DNA of 64,000 bases from Parabacteroides gordonii MS-1 = DSM 23371 (GCF_000969825.1 NZ_KQ033919.1:2329788-2393787); one strand, 5' to 3'. Numbered from the stretch's first letter, positions 27,701 to 35,680 are shown. The notes: a model not told the origin generated them from the sequence alone. Numbers and translations are program-made.

Positions 27701-29781
27701 TCGATATAGAGCTGAAGCGTGGAGACACACCGACCGAAGTTTCCCCTCTGGCCATGAAAATAGAATATGTGGAAGGGGTGAACTATCTGGTACAGATACT
27801 GAAAGCATTTGGCAAAGACACATTCGGCCGTTCCGACTACTATTATAATTCAAGTTATACAAAGAAAGAAGTATTGAGCAAGCTGCTCCGTTGTTGTTAT
27901 CCGGCTAAGACGGATAATGCGGAAGTGCTGGCTACCTTGCTGCAAGGCTCCGGTATTACTGAAGAACGTCTGGTGGAAGCAGCCATGTACGCTCCGCAAT
28001 GGTTGGATATCATACAGGAATGCATCGGCTGGAAAGGCCTGACCAGTGCCGCCTATTACTTCCATGCCCATATCAACGAATGGTGCGACGACAAGAAGAA
28101 AGCCATCATCGCCCGTTATACGCCGATCGAACCGGAAGACCTTCGCCTGGGAGCTTTCGATATCGATTGGTTCCGCGAAGCCTACCAAGAGATAGGAGAG
28201 AAGCGTTTCGAAGTAGTCTACGATGCAGCCAAATATATCTCATCCGGTACGGGACATACCCGTGCTCGTAAATATGCGGATGCCGTAAATGGAAAGATGG
28301 TTGCCGCAGCAACGAAAGAGCAGATCAAAGATAAACGAAACAAAGACCTGCTGATGAGCTACTGTCTGATCCCGTTGGCAAAGAAAACAATGCCCGACCT
28401 GCTGGAACGTTACCAATACCTGCAACAATTCCTGAAAGAGAGCAAGACCTTCGGTGCACAACGTCAGGAAAGCGAAAAGAAAGCCGTCGAGATCGGCATG
28501 CAAAACCTGGCACGCAATGCCGGCTACAGCGATGTAACCCGTCTGGTGTGGAGTATGGAAACCGAACTGATCAAAGAGATGGAACCTTATTTCACTCCAA
28601 CCGAACTGGAAGGTACCACCGTTTATGTGGAAGTAGATGCCGAAGGCAAGTCCGAGCTGCGTTACAGGAAAGGAGAGAAGGCTTTGAACAACGTTCCCGC
28701 CAAGCTGAAAAAGCATCCTTATATAGAGGAACTGAAAGCTGTCCATAAGAAGTTGAAGAACCAGTATTCGCGTTCCCGTATCATGCTGGAACAGGCGATG
28801 GAAGACGAAACGCCTTTCTTCATCAGCGAACTGGCAGCCCTGACCCGTAATCCGGTGATCTGGCCTTTACTGAAAAACCTTGTCTTTGTCAGCAAAAACG
28901 ATACCGGCTTTTTCGCTGACAACTGCCTGGTAACGGCCGATGGCGAATGCATTGCCCAAAAGCCGGACACTTCCGTCCGTATCGCTCATCCTGTCGATCT
29001 GTATAACCGTGGCGTATGGCACCGTTATCAGCAATGCCTGTTTGAGAAAGGGATACGTCAACCCTTTAAGCAGGTGTTCCGTGAATTGTATGTGAAGACG
29101 GATGAGGAACGTCCGATGTCAAACTCGCTTCGTTATGCCGGTAACCAGATCCAGCCGCAAAAGACAGTAGCCCTGCTGAAAGGCCGCCGCTGGGTTGCCA
29201 ACTACGAAGAAGGGCTGCAAAAGATTTATTACAAAGAGAATATCATCGCCAGTATCTATGCGCTGGCCGATTGGTTCAGCCCCGCAGATATAGAAGCGCC
29301 TACGTTGGAATGGGTGGCTTTCTATGAACGAAAGAGCTATAAAGCGTTGAAGATAGAGGATATTCCGGAAGTGATCTTCTCCGAAGTCATGCGCGATGTG
29401 GATCTGGCTGTCAGTGTGGCACATGCAGGCGGTGTCGATCCGGAAGCCAGCCATTCTACCATTGAAATGCGGCGGGCCATTATCGAGTTCACGTTGCCGT
29501 TGTTCAAACTTTCGAATGTCACGCTGGAGGGAAGCCATGCCTTTATCAAAGGCACTATGGGCGAATATACGGTTCATCTGGGTAGCGGTGTTATTCATCA
29601 GAAGGCGGGAGCGGCTATCAATGTATTGCCTGTTCATTCGCAGCATCGCGGACGTCTTTTCCTTCCTTTCGTAGATGAGGATCCGAAGACGGCTGAGGTT
29701 ATTTCGAAGATATTGCTCTTTGCTGAAGATAAGAAGATAAAAGATCCGTTTATACTCGATCAGATACGGATTGTGCGATAG
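24754..29781 (+). CDS. Giant DUF4132 (MolR/YehI-like) protein
   Basis: A 1,675-residue cytoplasmic protein without signal peptide or membrane segments. The N-terminal ~1,150 residues are helical and repeat-like, for example RHCVIRDLLNDPSSAIQVDTVVKALGD and KSGELRQQAISLLLKQDKEAL, suggesting a HEAT-type solenoid. The region from about residue 1240 (ELEGTTVYVEVDAEGKSELRYRKG, ISELAALTRNPVIWPLLKNLVF, FKQVFRELYVKTDEERP, ASIYALADWFSPADIEAPTL) resembles DUF4132, the C-terminal domain of E. coli MolR/YehI. Biochemical function is unknown. In other genomes DUF4132 genes often neighbour MoxR-type AAA ATPase and VWA genes; none are in this window, only the small protein upstream. Confidence 0.8.
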   Translation: MSLFWRKESNQYVSDYVDKIVSNKNKLSENERALFDLLIKRMTDYTYEADRYLYGLMLKGEFSYIGQLFEDDRYHVLKHMLGDEYAGKYVAWLNKMAFIPYTSGYYRRPLRSANGGLHYVKALDALKDFLAIKASGLSLETLMEGGRTEEERAFISDISFHHLMSVEIDAGNNAIIQKTKDIICGEENNGRISYSLLQGIVTSSNRELYELEGKLLLAARLQEGLRQSICETMDSGTTEAFIYLFNIIRTNDLQRFSSVKRAVGTWTGLVNEANTDRINQKLIELIHLMLTDPTYADSCLKSEDSIEVYMALWTKGFFKMEDLDVCANEIIKEGVKHKIQVLFYYLVATQCDWLREKLSKQALELYSGDLSIVAAFLDSYLHSVSLGYYSDKKKDHSYFESLAEARKHYDILKDIYNQLPKKQTFSPFIFPWHSVELSRQDITRKMVAIVYVLGSEELLNDLCNYYDQMDSSVRHCVIRDLLNDPSSAIQVDTVVKALGDRAEYPRKSAYEVLNKMELSGKQYLSIEELLKYKSGELRQQAISLLLKQDKEALSGSIERLLTATVSEKRLAGLDMLLTIRKKEEYTGTYKKAVSSVSTINNPTSKEQLLIDQLTEEHSPSEAYTKANGFGLYDPDFAVSVPDLKMDDGFDMKQVFPILQEGSFLKKLFGKKQEDVYTILEKLNELVTRNAGYEYKTRYGYSVLLGNSFWETEGSNKDMPEIDRYPLADVWRKFYEEEIGDFATLLQIYFFINTSWDDVRESGRPDEVSKYYSPAIRSFYGFDLTDRKSRVGKLNYVNIVNQILTILSRAYWDNRYARSVARNIMIGFGRTLNKSNLSRIYEYETYGGRKERYTTFIFRDVRIAFWLTDLFDWDTDEEFVSYFMLRYKFYQMADYFMTDPVSVSPENNPSILDFAKAYEMGLIPEAEVMKELMVRRASEDSLSFVSRYFTDSLSHWQKQKIKKYEYTEFTKFRELANKVIGRILDIELKRGDTPTEVSPLAMKIEYVEGVNYLVQILKAFGKDTFGRSDYYYNSSYTKKEVLSKLLRCCYPAKTDNAEVLATLLQGSGITEERLVEAAMYAPQWLDIIQECIGWKGLTSAAYYFHAHINEWCDDKKKAIIARYTPIEPEDLRLGAFDIDWFREAYQEIGEKRFEVVYDAAKYISSGTGHTRARKYADAVNGKMVAAATKEQIKDKRNKDLLMSYCLIPLAKKTMPDLLERYQYLQQFLKESKTFGAQRQESEKKAVEIGMQNLARNAGYSDVTRLVWSMETELIKEMEPYFTPTELEGTTVYVEVDAEGKSELRYRKGEKALNNVPAKLKKHPYIEELKAVHKKLKNQYSRSRIMLEQAMEDETPFFISELAALTRNPVIWPLLKNLVFVSKNDTGFFADNCLVTADGECIAQKPDTSVRIAHPVDLYNRGVWHRYQQCLFEKGIRQPFKQVFRELYVKTDEERPMSNSLRYAGNQIQPQKTVALLKGRRWVANYEEGLQKIYYKENIIASIYALADWFSPADIEAPTLEWVAFYERKSYKALKIEDIPEVIFSEVMRDVDLAVSVAHAGGVDPEASHSTIEMRRAIIEFTLPLFKLSNVTLEGSHAFIKGTMGEYTVHLGSGVIHQKAGAAINVLPVHSQHRGRLFLPFVDEDPKTAEVISKILLFAEDKKIKDPFILDQIRIVR

Positions 29782-29793
29782 GATAATAAGAAA

Positions 29794-29815
29794 AGGGGGA
29801 CAATTACGTCCCCCT
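29794..29815. terminator. Bidirectional hairpin between convergent genes
   Basis: AGGGGGAC (29794-29801) pairs exactly with GTCCCCCT (29808-29815) around a six-base loop, between the DUF4132 gene and the convergent surface-protein gene. Flanks are A-rich on the left and CTTC on the right, so termination is plausible for the minus strand and weaker for the plus strand. Confidence 0.65.
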
Positions 29816-29840
29816 CTTCATACACTAGTATTAATACCGT

Positions 29841-32800
29841 TTAGCGGATAATCACTTTTTGTGATACATTACCGATACGTACGATATAGAAACCGGCACG
29901 CAACTGCATATTGTAGTCGCCCGATACACCACGAAGTTGTTGCTGTAAAGCTCCGGTACCACTGATTACATATACATCCGATGTTTCCGGTACATGTATA
30001 TATAAGGTAGAACCTACAGTCCAGGCACGAGCAGCATCTGCAACATTTTCTTCAATACCCGTTGCGGTATTCTTCACAATACCTGATACAATGATCTTGA
30101 TATCTTTCTGAATATTCTTGATCGTATAGTTGCCGTCGGCGTCTGCTGTGATGGCTGTACCATCTACTGTTACAACCGGTTTAGACTGGTCATAATCCTT
30201 ATCCAACGTGATCTTGAAGGAGAAGTTATCGCCTTCGTCTACGGTTGTCGTTTCGCCTTTGCTGAAAGTAGCACCGGCTACCTTATCAAGTGATACGGTG
30301 TAAGTAGGTGTCGACGGAGTTGACGGCTCATCCGGAGTACTTGTGTAAAACTGAACGGTAACAGCCGGGGTGTAAAGAGTGGTTGTTGCACTTTCACGGT
30401 CATTTGTACTCTTCACCTCGCAACGGTATTTTGTTGTGCCGTTTGTTGTCTTGGCTATTGTCAGGCTTTCTTCTGTTCCGTCTGCAGCTACCCATTGATC
30501 GGTATATTTCTGCCATTTGTAAGAAACGGTTCCGTTTTCTGATGTAGCAGCAACAGCCAATGTTGCACTGCTTCCGGTTGTAGACTTGCTTGTCGGGCGG
30601 GAAGTGATAGTCAGATCGGCAGCACCTGCTACAGTAACGATTGTAGCTGTCATATCGGTAAAGACACCGCTGTTGTCTACTGCACCTACAGCACCATCGT
30701 TTGTCAATCCGGCACGTGTTTCGAGAGTCATTGACTGAGCGGCTACGGCAGGAGTGGCTTCTGCATCCTGTAATGTCAGCGTTCCGGCATTGGTGATCTT
30801 GTCGATCGTGTTGCCTGACTGCAGAATAAGCGTAGTTGTTTTTGTTGCAGCTAAAACAACTTCAGGAATGGTTGCTTCTTTCAATACAACTTCGTCAACT
30901 GATCCTTGAAGATCGAGTTTTCCAATTGTAGCCTTATTGATAGTAAGCTGATCGGTTGTAACAGCAGCTACGATTTCAACGCTCTTTACGGTTGTAGGTG
31001 CTGAGCCGTCGCCAATCTTATCGACAGGTTTGTCTGCTGTAATTTGAACATCTTTCTGTGATTGATCACCTGTAACAGCCGGCATAAAGTTGGTAACATC
31101 TGTTTTACCTGTTATCGTTACAGTTTCGGCTGTTTCTAATTCTGCACCTTCTCCGTCTCTTACCACTTTCCAGGTAAATTTGTGTGTCTTACCGTCTTCG
31201 TTTGAATACGCTTGAGAGTTGTTGTCGCTGTTATCGTATGTCCACTCCAACTTCATAGGTGTTTTGCCACTTTCTGTTTGGATTTCGACGCCTTCCATAG
31301 CGGCCAGCAATTCTTTAGCGCCTGCTTCATCGGTAACTGCTTCCGGCAATTTGTAAGTGGCCGGGACAGTTACTTTTGTTATCTTTTCTTTTGCTACCGA
31401 GAAAGTAAGGGTAAATACTTTATTTGTATTTCCGTCTTCAGCTGTTACTTTCAGTTTGTATGTAGTTCCGGCTGCATCGATTGTAACAGGCAAAGAAACA
31501 GTTTCTGCTTTGAGAGATTGGAGACCAGGTGCAGCTTCGTCTACTTTTGCTATTGTAGCAAACTGATTGGAAGCAGTAGCCAACAAAGTGATAGCAGTAG
31601 TTCCGAACGGAAGTGCCGGGACGGTGATAGCAACCGTTGTTCCGTCTTGAGCTCCAATCGTAATATCCTTGGCATCAGCATCACCAATTTGGTATTGTAA
31701 CGTTGCCAGTGTGGCATCGGTTGAAGTCGTATGGTTGGTTACGATGATTGTTCCGGCAACATCTACGCCTGGTGCAGGGTGGGCATCATCTCCGCTTTCA
31801 TTTACGACCTTCCAATCGAATACATTGGTTTCTCCACTTCCCGGTTTAAACGGAGAACCAGCATTGCTTTCTGCTTTATATTCCCATTTAAGCTTAAACG
31901 TAGAACTACCGGTTGAAGTAATTGTGGGAGTTACATTTGCTTCCAGCAAGGTGATAACATCGTCTGATGTTGTTACTGCTTGTGTTAGTTCCTTATCTGT
32001 GATGCCGGTCACTTCTGTAATCGACTCTTTTGTAGAAACATTGAAAGTGATCGTTACAGTACGTGTTGCTCCGCTTTCAGAAGTAACAGTAAGTACAAGT
32101 GTGGCGGTTCCACTGATTAACGTTACTGTACCGCTGCTAAACGGTTGCCCATTAGCACCAGTTATTTTTGCATACTCCGAAGTTGTTGCTGTAACTGTTA
32201 TATCTCCGTCTTCAGTTCCGTTCAGGAGAGAAACTGTGTAAGTCTTATCTCCGCCAGCAGCCTCATCAAGTGTTATGTCAGAAGTTTTACCAGCCAACTG
32301 ATATTCTAGCTTAGTCAGTGCGTTTTCTGTGGCGGCATCAACGTTGTCGATATCGATATTTCCGGTTAATGAAGTTTCCTTTGTGTTTGCAAGTGTTTCC
32401 GGCAGGGTGATTTCCCATTTGAATTTATTGCTTTCACCCCCAGCAGTCTTATAAGGGCCGCTATTCGCAGTTTCGTCAAACGACCAGGTAACATCTTGTT
32501 TCTCGTTCTCTGCACCGGATTGGGTAGTGATAGCAGTCTTTATACTTCTGCCATTCAATTCATCCACTGCATCATTAGCATTATCCTTTCTCCCGGTTAA
32601 GGCTTCTGCTGTTGGTGGTGTTACTGCGGTCAACTCGTCTTTAACGAAGGTCAAGTTGACGGTGTAGGTCTTTGTTGTTTTCTTGTCCTGAGCAGTTACT
32701 ATGATAGTAGCTTCGGCTGATTGGGTTCCGTCGGTTTCTGTTGTTATATCGGCAGCTTCTTTTTTAGTAATGCTAGCATTGGGATCATTGAGAGTTCCAA

Positions 32801-33389
32801 CCAAAGTAACATTTGCTTCTTTTGTGAAAGCGATGTCAGTCAGGTTGTATTCTTCTGTGCCAGGAGCAAAACCTTCTACATTTTCAGCTTTGGTTGTTCC
32901 CAACTGATACTTTAGATCACTTAGCGTAGCATCCGAACTCAAAGCAGTAGCGGTGATAACGATATCGTCGGTAATCGCAGCTGCATTAATTGTTACTTGT
33001 CCGTTTCCAGGATTATACAGGTAGGTCTCGCCCTCGGCAGCATCTGTGGTGTAAGTTAGTGCTGTTGCACCCATCATCACCGTAGTAAAATCAGTCGGCA
33101 ACGAATACCCAACAGAGGCTGTGAGAGTCGCTGTTTTTTCTCCCGTTTGATTTATTGTGATATGGCATGTTTCTTCATTGTCAGCCAACGTTATATTATG
33201 CGTAAACGCCAACGCCTTCCCCGAAGTCAGCAACGTAATCAGCAACAAGCTGGCTAAAAACATAAAGTGAGAGAATAGGCCTTTTGTAGCCTTGGTTCGT
33301 GTACTGCCGGACGGGGTCGAGAGTCCGGTTGTTGCCATCTTACTTCCCGCCGATGGCTGGTCGGTTAAGAGTAAATTTGCTCTTTTCAT
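29841..33389 (-). CDS. Large repetitive surface protein with T9SS-type C-terminus
   Basis: About 1,182 residues from ATG 33389; an upstream ATG at 33413 is also possible. A ~40-residue Ser/Thr/Lys-rich stretch precedes the hydrophobic signal core FMFLASLLLITLLTSGKALA, making an unusually long signal region. Three modules follow, each with a cadherin-like beta-sandwich start (SSDATLSDLKYQLG, TENALTKLEYQLAG, STDATLATLQYQIG) and a second unit ending in a tryptophan motif (FKWEITLPE, FDWKVVNES, FTWKVVRDG). An Ig-like PKD-type region (VSYKWQKYTDQW) and a KDIKIIVSGIV unit lead to the C-terminal block DVYVISGTGALQQQL and GFYIVRIGNVSQKVIIR, like a T9SS sorting domain. Probably a surface adhesin or matrix protein; ligand unknown. 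Confidence 0.75.
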   Translation of the reverse strand: MKRANLLLTDQPSAGSKMATTGLSTPSGSTRTKATKGLFSHFMFLASLLLITLLTSGKALAFTHNITLADNEETCHITINQTGEKTATLTASVGYSLPTDFTTVMMGATALTYTTDAAEGETYLYNPGNGQVTINAAAITDDIVITATALSSDATLSDLKYQLGTTKAENVEGFAPGTEEYNLTDIAFTKEANVTLVGTLNDPNASITKKEAADITTETDGTQSAEATIIVTAQDKKTTKTYTVNLTFVKDELTAVTPPTAEALTGRKDNANDAVDELNGRSIKTAITTQSGAENEKQDVTWSFDETANSGPYKTAGGESNKFKWEITLPETLANTKETSLTGNIDIDNVDAATENALTKLEYQLAGKTSDITLDEAAGGDKTYTVSLLNGTEDGDITVTATTSEYAKITGANGQPFSSGTVTLISGTATLVLTVTSESGATRTVTITFNVSTKESITEVTGITDKELTQAVTTSDDVITLLEANVTPTITSTGSSTFKLKWEYKAESNAGSPFKPGSGETNVFDWKVVNESGDDAHPAPGVDVAGTIIVTNHTTSTDATLATLQYQIGDADAKDITIGAQDGTTVAITVPALPFGTTAITLLATASNQFATIAKVDEAAPGLQSLKAETVSLPVTIDAAGTTYKLKVTAEDGNTNKVFTLTFSVAKEKITKVTVPATYKLPEAVTDEAGAKELLAAMEGVEIQTESGKTPMKLEWTYDNSDNNSQAYSNEDGKTHKFTWKVVRDGEGAELETAETVTITGKTDVTNFMPAVTGDQSQKDVQITADKPVDKIGDGSAPTTVKSVEIVAAVTTDQLTINKATIGKLDLQGSVDEVVLKEATIPEVVLAATKTTTLILQSGNTIDKITNAGTLTLQDAEATPAVAAQSMTLETRAGLTNDGAVGAVDNSGVFTDMTATIVTVAGAADLTITSRPTSKSTTGSSATLAVAATSENGTVSYKWQKYTDQWVAADGTEESLTIAKTTNGTTKYRCEVKSTNDRESATTTLYTPAVTVQFYTSTPDEPSTPSTPTYTVSLDKVAGATFSKGETTTVDEGDNFSFKITLDKDYDQSKPVVTVDGTAITADADGNYTIKNIQKDIKIIVSGIVKNTATGIEENVADAARAWTVGSTLYIHVPETSDVYVISGTGALQQQLRGVSGDYNMQLRAGFYIVRIGNVSQKVIIR

Positions 33390-33439
33390 ACTAATGTGAA
33401 TTATACCCATCAATCCCCGAGTGGATGGTTATAAAAAAT

Positions 33440-33528
33440 AAAAGAGGCGTGAGGACTGTTGATATATTTAACTGGAGGGATTCGACGCCCCGGAGGTTAA
33501 TATACAACAGCTACCCTCACGCCCTTTT
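33440..33528 (-). promoter_or_regulatory. Long hairpin in the leader of the surface-protein gene
   Basis: GGCGTGAGG (33446-33454) pairs with CCTCACGCC (33515-33523), flanked by AAAAG and CTTTT. CTGTTGATATATTTAAC (33456-33472) pairs with GTTAATATACAACAG (33496-33510) with small bulges. The ~23-base loop is GC-rich (GATTCGACGCCCC). It lies about 50-140 bases before the start codon, inside the leader predicted from the promoter box at 33722-33729. Confidence 0.65.
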
Positions 33529-33596
33529 ATTTGTATATCCACAATACATATGCACATAGCAATGCTTATGAATAGATATAACAAAAAAGGTACGTG

Positions 33597-33669
33597 AGCG
33601 TTTCACTGTGTATTATCCAACCTCCTAAAAGTGTCGAATTTTCCAGAAAGGATAATATCGTTAAACGCT
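33597..33669 (-). promoter_or_regulatory. Second inverted repeat in the same leader
   Basis: AGCGTTT (33597-33603) and TATTATCC (33611-33618) pair in order with AAACGCT (33663-33669) and GGATAATA (33650-33657), forming an interrupted stem upstream of the main hairpin. Confidence 0.5.
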
Positions 33670-33721
33670 TCTGTAATCAATAAAACGTACTGACCGATAA
33701 CGCTATACCGGGGTACGGGAG

Positions 33722-33729
33722 CAAAAGTA
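33722..33729 (-). promoter_or_regulatory. Promoter -7 box for the surface-protein gene
   Basis: Minus-strand TACTTTTG matches TAnnTTTG exactly; a TTTG (reverse of CAAA at 33754-33757) lies 24 bases farther upstream. It implies a leader of about 325 bases. Confidence 0.5.
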
Positions 33730-33780
33730 GGGAGTCTCGTCGGATAAAACAAGCAAAAAGAAAAAAGTTTTTTAAGCATT

Positions 33781-33846
33781 GTGGGTTCATCAGCTATTTA
33801 TATTCAATATCTAGCTGATATTCTGACGGATAGAAGATGAACCCAC
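33781..33846. repeat. Inverted repeat GTGGGTTCATC / GATGAACCCAC
   Basis: An exact 11-bp pair at 33781-33791 and 33836-33846. Inside it ATCAGCTA pairs with TAGCTGAT. A run of T lies just to its left, so on the minus strand it could serve as a terminator. Confidence 0.6.
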
Positions 33847-33972
33847 CTGCCTTTCCGCATTCATCGGGGCTTCATTTCGCCTTCATGGTTCATATTTTGG
33901 CAAATTTGAGTGTTTCAGTTCTTGCCAGTTTCGAATGTTTCAGTGTCGCCGCTTGTCCTGAAAGGACTAACT

Positions 33973-34123
33973 GTGAATAGCCCCCGGTGAAGCCGGGGGT
34001 TGGTAATGATATCCATCCGGTGATCCCCGAAGGGGGTCAACATGTTCGTGTTATTCGCCCCTTTCAGGGACGTACCATCCGGCGGATATCGGATCCCCCG
34101 GCTTCACCGGGGGCTATTCACAA
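33973..34123. repeat. REPIN-like element with 28-bp perfect terminal inverted repeats
   Basis: The left arm 33973-34000 and right arm 34096-34123 are exact reverse complements over 28 bases. Each begins outside with TGTGAATAGC and contains the GC-rich core CCCCCGGTGAAGCCGGGGG, itself almost palindromic. The 95-base interior is structured (CCCCGAAGGGGG; imperfect GATATCC/GGATATC). GC content is far above the flanks. It encodes nothing and looks like a dispersed palindromic element or a small non-autonomous mobile element. Confidence 0.7.
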
Positions 34124-34444
34124 TTGAACCCTTCGGGTCCACACCGTCGCTATATGGTTCATATTCTGGCTTCAAGACTCAAAACTTTCTAAATCCGGTA
34201 GTTTTTCCAGTGAGTGCGGTAGCCATCATATTTGGGTGCGGCACCTATTTTAAACCGCTGCGGCAGCCACTATTATTGAGTGCCGCAGCCACCGGAAACA
34301 GGTAGGCAGTTTTTAAGGAAAAGACTTACGCTTTTTATCTGGAAAGCTTACGGCTCTACTCTATACCCTGCGCAGCTTTACAATATACGGTAGTGGGTGA
34401 TACCCTATAGGCCGCAAGCCAGCACTATATAGGGAAGAAGTTGA

Positions 34445-34476
34445 GACAGTAGTACCAGACTGCCAGCACTACTGTC
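34445..34476. repeat. Hairpin GACAGTAGT / ACTACTGTC
   Basis: An exact 9-bp inverted repeat around the 14-base loop ACCAGACTGCCAGC. TAGTAGTGCTGCCA near 34491 repeats part of the loop and arm. No T-tract follows, so a terminator is unlikely. Confidence 0.5.
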
Positions 34477-34536
34477 CCAAACGACCAACATAGTAGTGCT
34501 GCCACTTGCCAAACCGGCTAGAACCATCCATAAAGA

Positions 34537-34602
34537 AACGGATAAGCATCGATAAGCCAACGGATAGGCATCGGATGGCGAACGGGTAGGCACCCGTTTA
34601 TG
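34537..34602 (+). repeat. Three 22-bp degenerate tandem repeats
   Basis: Units at 34537-34558, 34559-34580 and 34581-34602 each begin AACGGATAAGC, AACGGATAGGC and AACGGGTAGGC. Unit similarity falls toward the 3' side. There are no spacers, so this is not a CRISPR array. Confidence 0.65.
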
Positions 34603-34649
34603 AAGCCACTATGAAACCATTATGAACCCGGAATACAAAGTGGCTTCAT
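34600..34649. repeat. Inverted repeat ATGAAGCCAC / GTGGCTTCAT
   Basis: Exact 10-bp arms at 34600-34609 and 34640-34649; the spacer contains two diverged ATGAAnCC direct repeats. It abuts the tandem repeats. Confidence 0.5.
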
Positions 34650-34727
34650 CTATTAGGCATTATTAATCAATGGATATAAGAGTATGAAGGGTATGAAGGC
34701 CATTTGAGGAAAACAATGATGCCGTTG

Positions 34728-34805
34728 TAAATATCGCCCGTGCAGGGAGCCGATGTATATGTAATCAGCGGTGGTACCGGCACTTTGCGGCAACAGTTGC
34801 AATGA
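34728..34805 (+). pseudogene. Remnant of a sorting-domain (DVYVISGTG-type) gene
   Basis: Between stop codons at 34728-34730 and 34803-34805 the frame reads ADVYVISGGTGTLRQQLQ, clearly related to SDVYVISGTGALQQQL in the surface protein encoded at 29841. The first 17 bases (34752-34768) are identical to the reverse complement of 29963-29979. Only about 24 codons survive, and CGTGC just upstream may be the edge of an internal deletion. It lies in opposite orientation to the intact gene. Confidence 0.65.
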
Positions 34806-34889
34806 CCGGAAGGAGGCGGATAAATACCGTTTATCGCCCGATAGATATATTTTAAGTAAAAGAATGAATTAAATAATTAAACAATTTCA

Positions 34890-34897
34890 TACTTTTG
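34890..34897 (+). promoter_or_regulatory. Promoter -7 box for rubrerythrin
   Basis: TACTTTTG, an exact TAnnTTTG match, about 57 bases before ATG 34954. Confidence 0.6.
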
Positions 34898-34953
34898 AGA
34901 GTTATTTGAATAGGGCGATTACACAAACTCATTTTATATTACATATTAGCATT

Positions 34954-35532
34954 ATGGAAAAAAGTATTAAAGGTACACGTACAGAACAGAATCTGCTGAA
35001 ATCATTTGCCGGAGAATCTCAGGCAAGAAGTCGTTACACATTCTTCGCAAGCGTAGCTAAAAAAGAAGGCTACGAACAAATTGCCGCTGTATTCATGGAA
35101 ACAGCTGAACAGGAAAAAGAACATGCAAAGCGTTTCTTTAAATTCCTCGAAGGCGGTATGGTTGAAATCACTGCTTCTTATCCTGCCGGAGTGATCAGCT
35201 CTACAATGGAAAACCTGGCTGAAGCTGCTGCCGGTGAAAATGAAGAGTGGGCTGACCTGTATCCTGCATTTGCCGACATCGCTGAAGAAGAAGGTTTCAA
35301 GCAAATCGCTGTTGCTTTCAGAATGATTGCTAAGGTGGAAGCTGAACACGAAAGACGTTATCGTAAACTGCTGGCTAACCTGGAAGAAGGAAAAGTATTC
35401 GAAAAGGATGAAGCTATCTTGTGGCAGTGCCGTAACTGCGGTTTCGTATTCGAAGGAAAGAAAGCTCCGGCTAAATGTCCGGCTTGCGAACATCCTCAGG
35501 CATACTTCGAACCGATGAAGCAGAATTATTAA
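34954..35532 (+). CDS. rbr: Rubrerythrin
   Basis: A 192-residue protein from ATG 34954; the longer frame opens with TTG at 34906 and adds a non-conserved stretch. The N-terminal four-helix diiron domain shows the paired ligands in [11 protein letters not shown] and [12 protein letters not shown], repeated as [19 protein letters not shown] and [14 protein letters not shown]. The C-terminal rubredoxin-like domain binds one iron through CRNCGFVF and [11 protein letters not shown]. It reduces hydrogen peroxide in the cytoplasm of anaerobes, taking electrons from NADH-linked donors. Monocistronic, with its own promoter and a strong terminator. Confidence 0.95.
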   Translation: MEKSIKGTRTEQNLLKSFAGESQARSRYTFFASVAKKEGYEQIAAVFMETAEQEKEHAKRFFKFLEGGMVEITASYPAGVISSTMENLAEAAAGENEEWADLYPAFADIAEEEGFKQIAVAFRMIAKVEAEHERRYRKLLANLEEGKVFEKDEAILWQCRNCGFVFEGKKAPAKCPACEHPQAYFEPMKQNY

Positions 35533-35562
35533 AAAATTTCCTTATCAGGATCTAATTCAGGG

Positions 35563-35600
35563 CGTTCCCATCCAATATATTTTGGTTGGGAACGTTTTTT
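35563..35600 (+). terminator. Rho-independent terminator after rubrerythrin
   Basis: CGTTCCCATCCAA (35563-35575) pairs with TTGGTTGGGAACG (35582-35594) with one mismatch, loop TATATT, followed by six T residues. Confidence 0.85.
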
Positions 35601-35680
35601 ATTTGTATTAATGCGAATAAAGTATATCTTTACCAGCATTTTATGACTTAATTCTAACTTTCTTGTGAACCTTTGACTGA

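Larger units (their letters stand above)
33390..34953. other. 1.5-kb non-coding region rich in repeats and a gene remnant
   Basis: It lies between the divergent surface-protein and rubrerythrin genes. From left to right it holds a structured leader (33440-33528 and 33597-33669), a minus-strand promoter box (33722-33729), and inverted repeats at 33781-33846, 33973-34123 and 34445-34476. Three 22-bp tandem units (34537-34602), a further inverted repeat (34600-34649), a gene remnant (34728-34805) and the rubrerythrin promoter follow. ATGGTTCATATT is also repeated near 33893 and 34153. A short ORF at 34042-34305 crosses the palindrome and shows no protein-like features. Confidence 0.65.

Noticed and set aside
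33973..34123. Rho-independent terminator
   Set aside because: Arms are separated by 95 bases and no T-run follows either end; no gene ends close by.
34042..34305. 87-codon plus-strand frame in the repeat region
   Set aside because: It spans half of the 33973-34123 palindrome and shows no conserved motif.
34537..34602. CRISPR array
   Set aside because: Units are contiguous without spacers, degenerate, and no cas gene is present.
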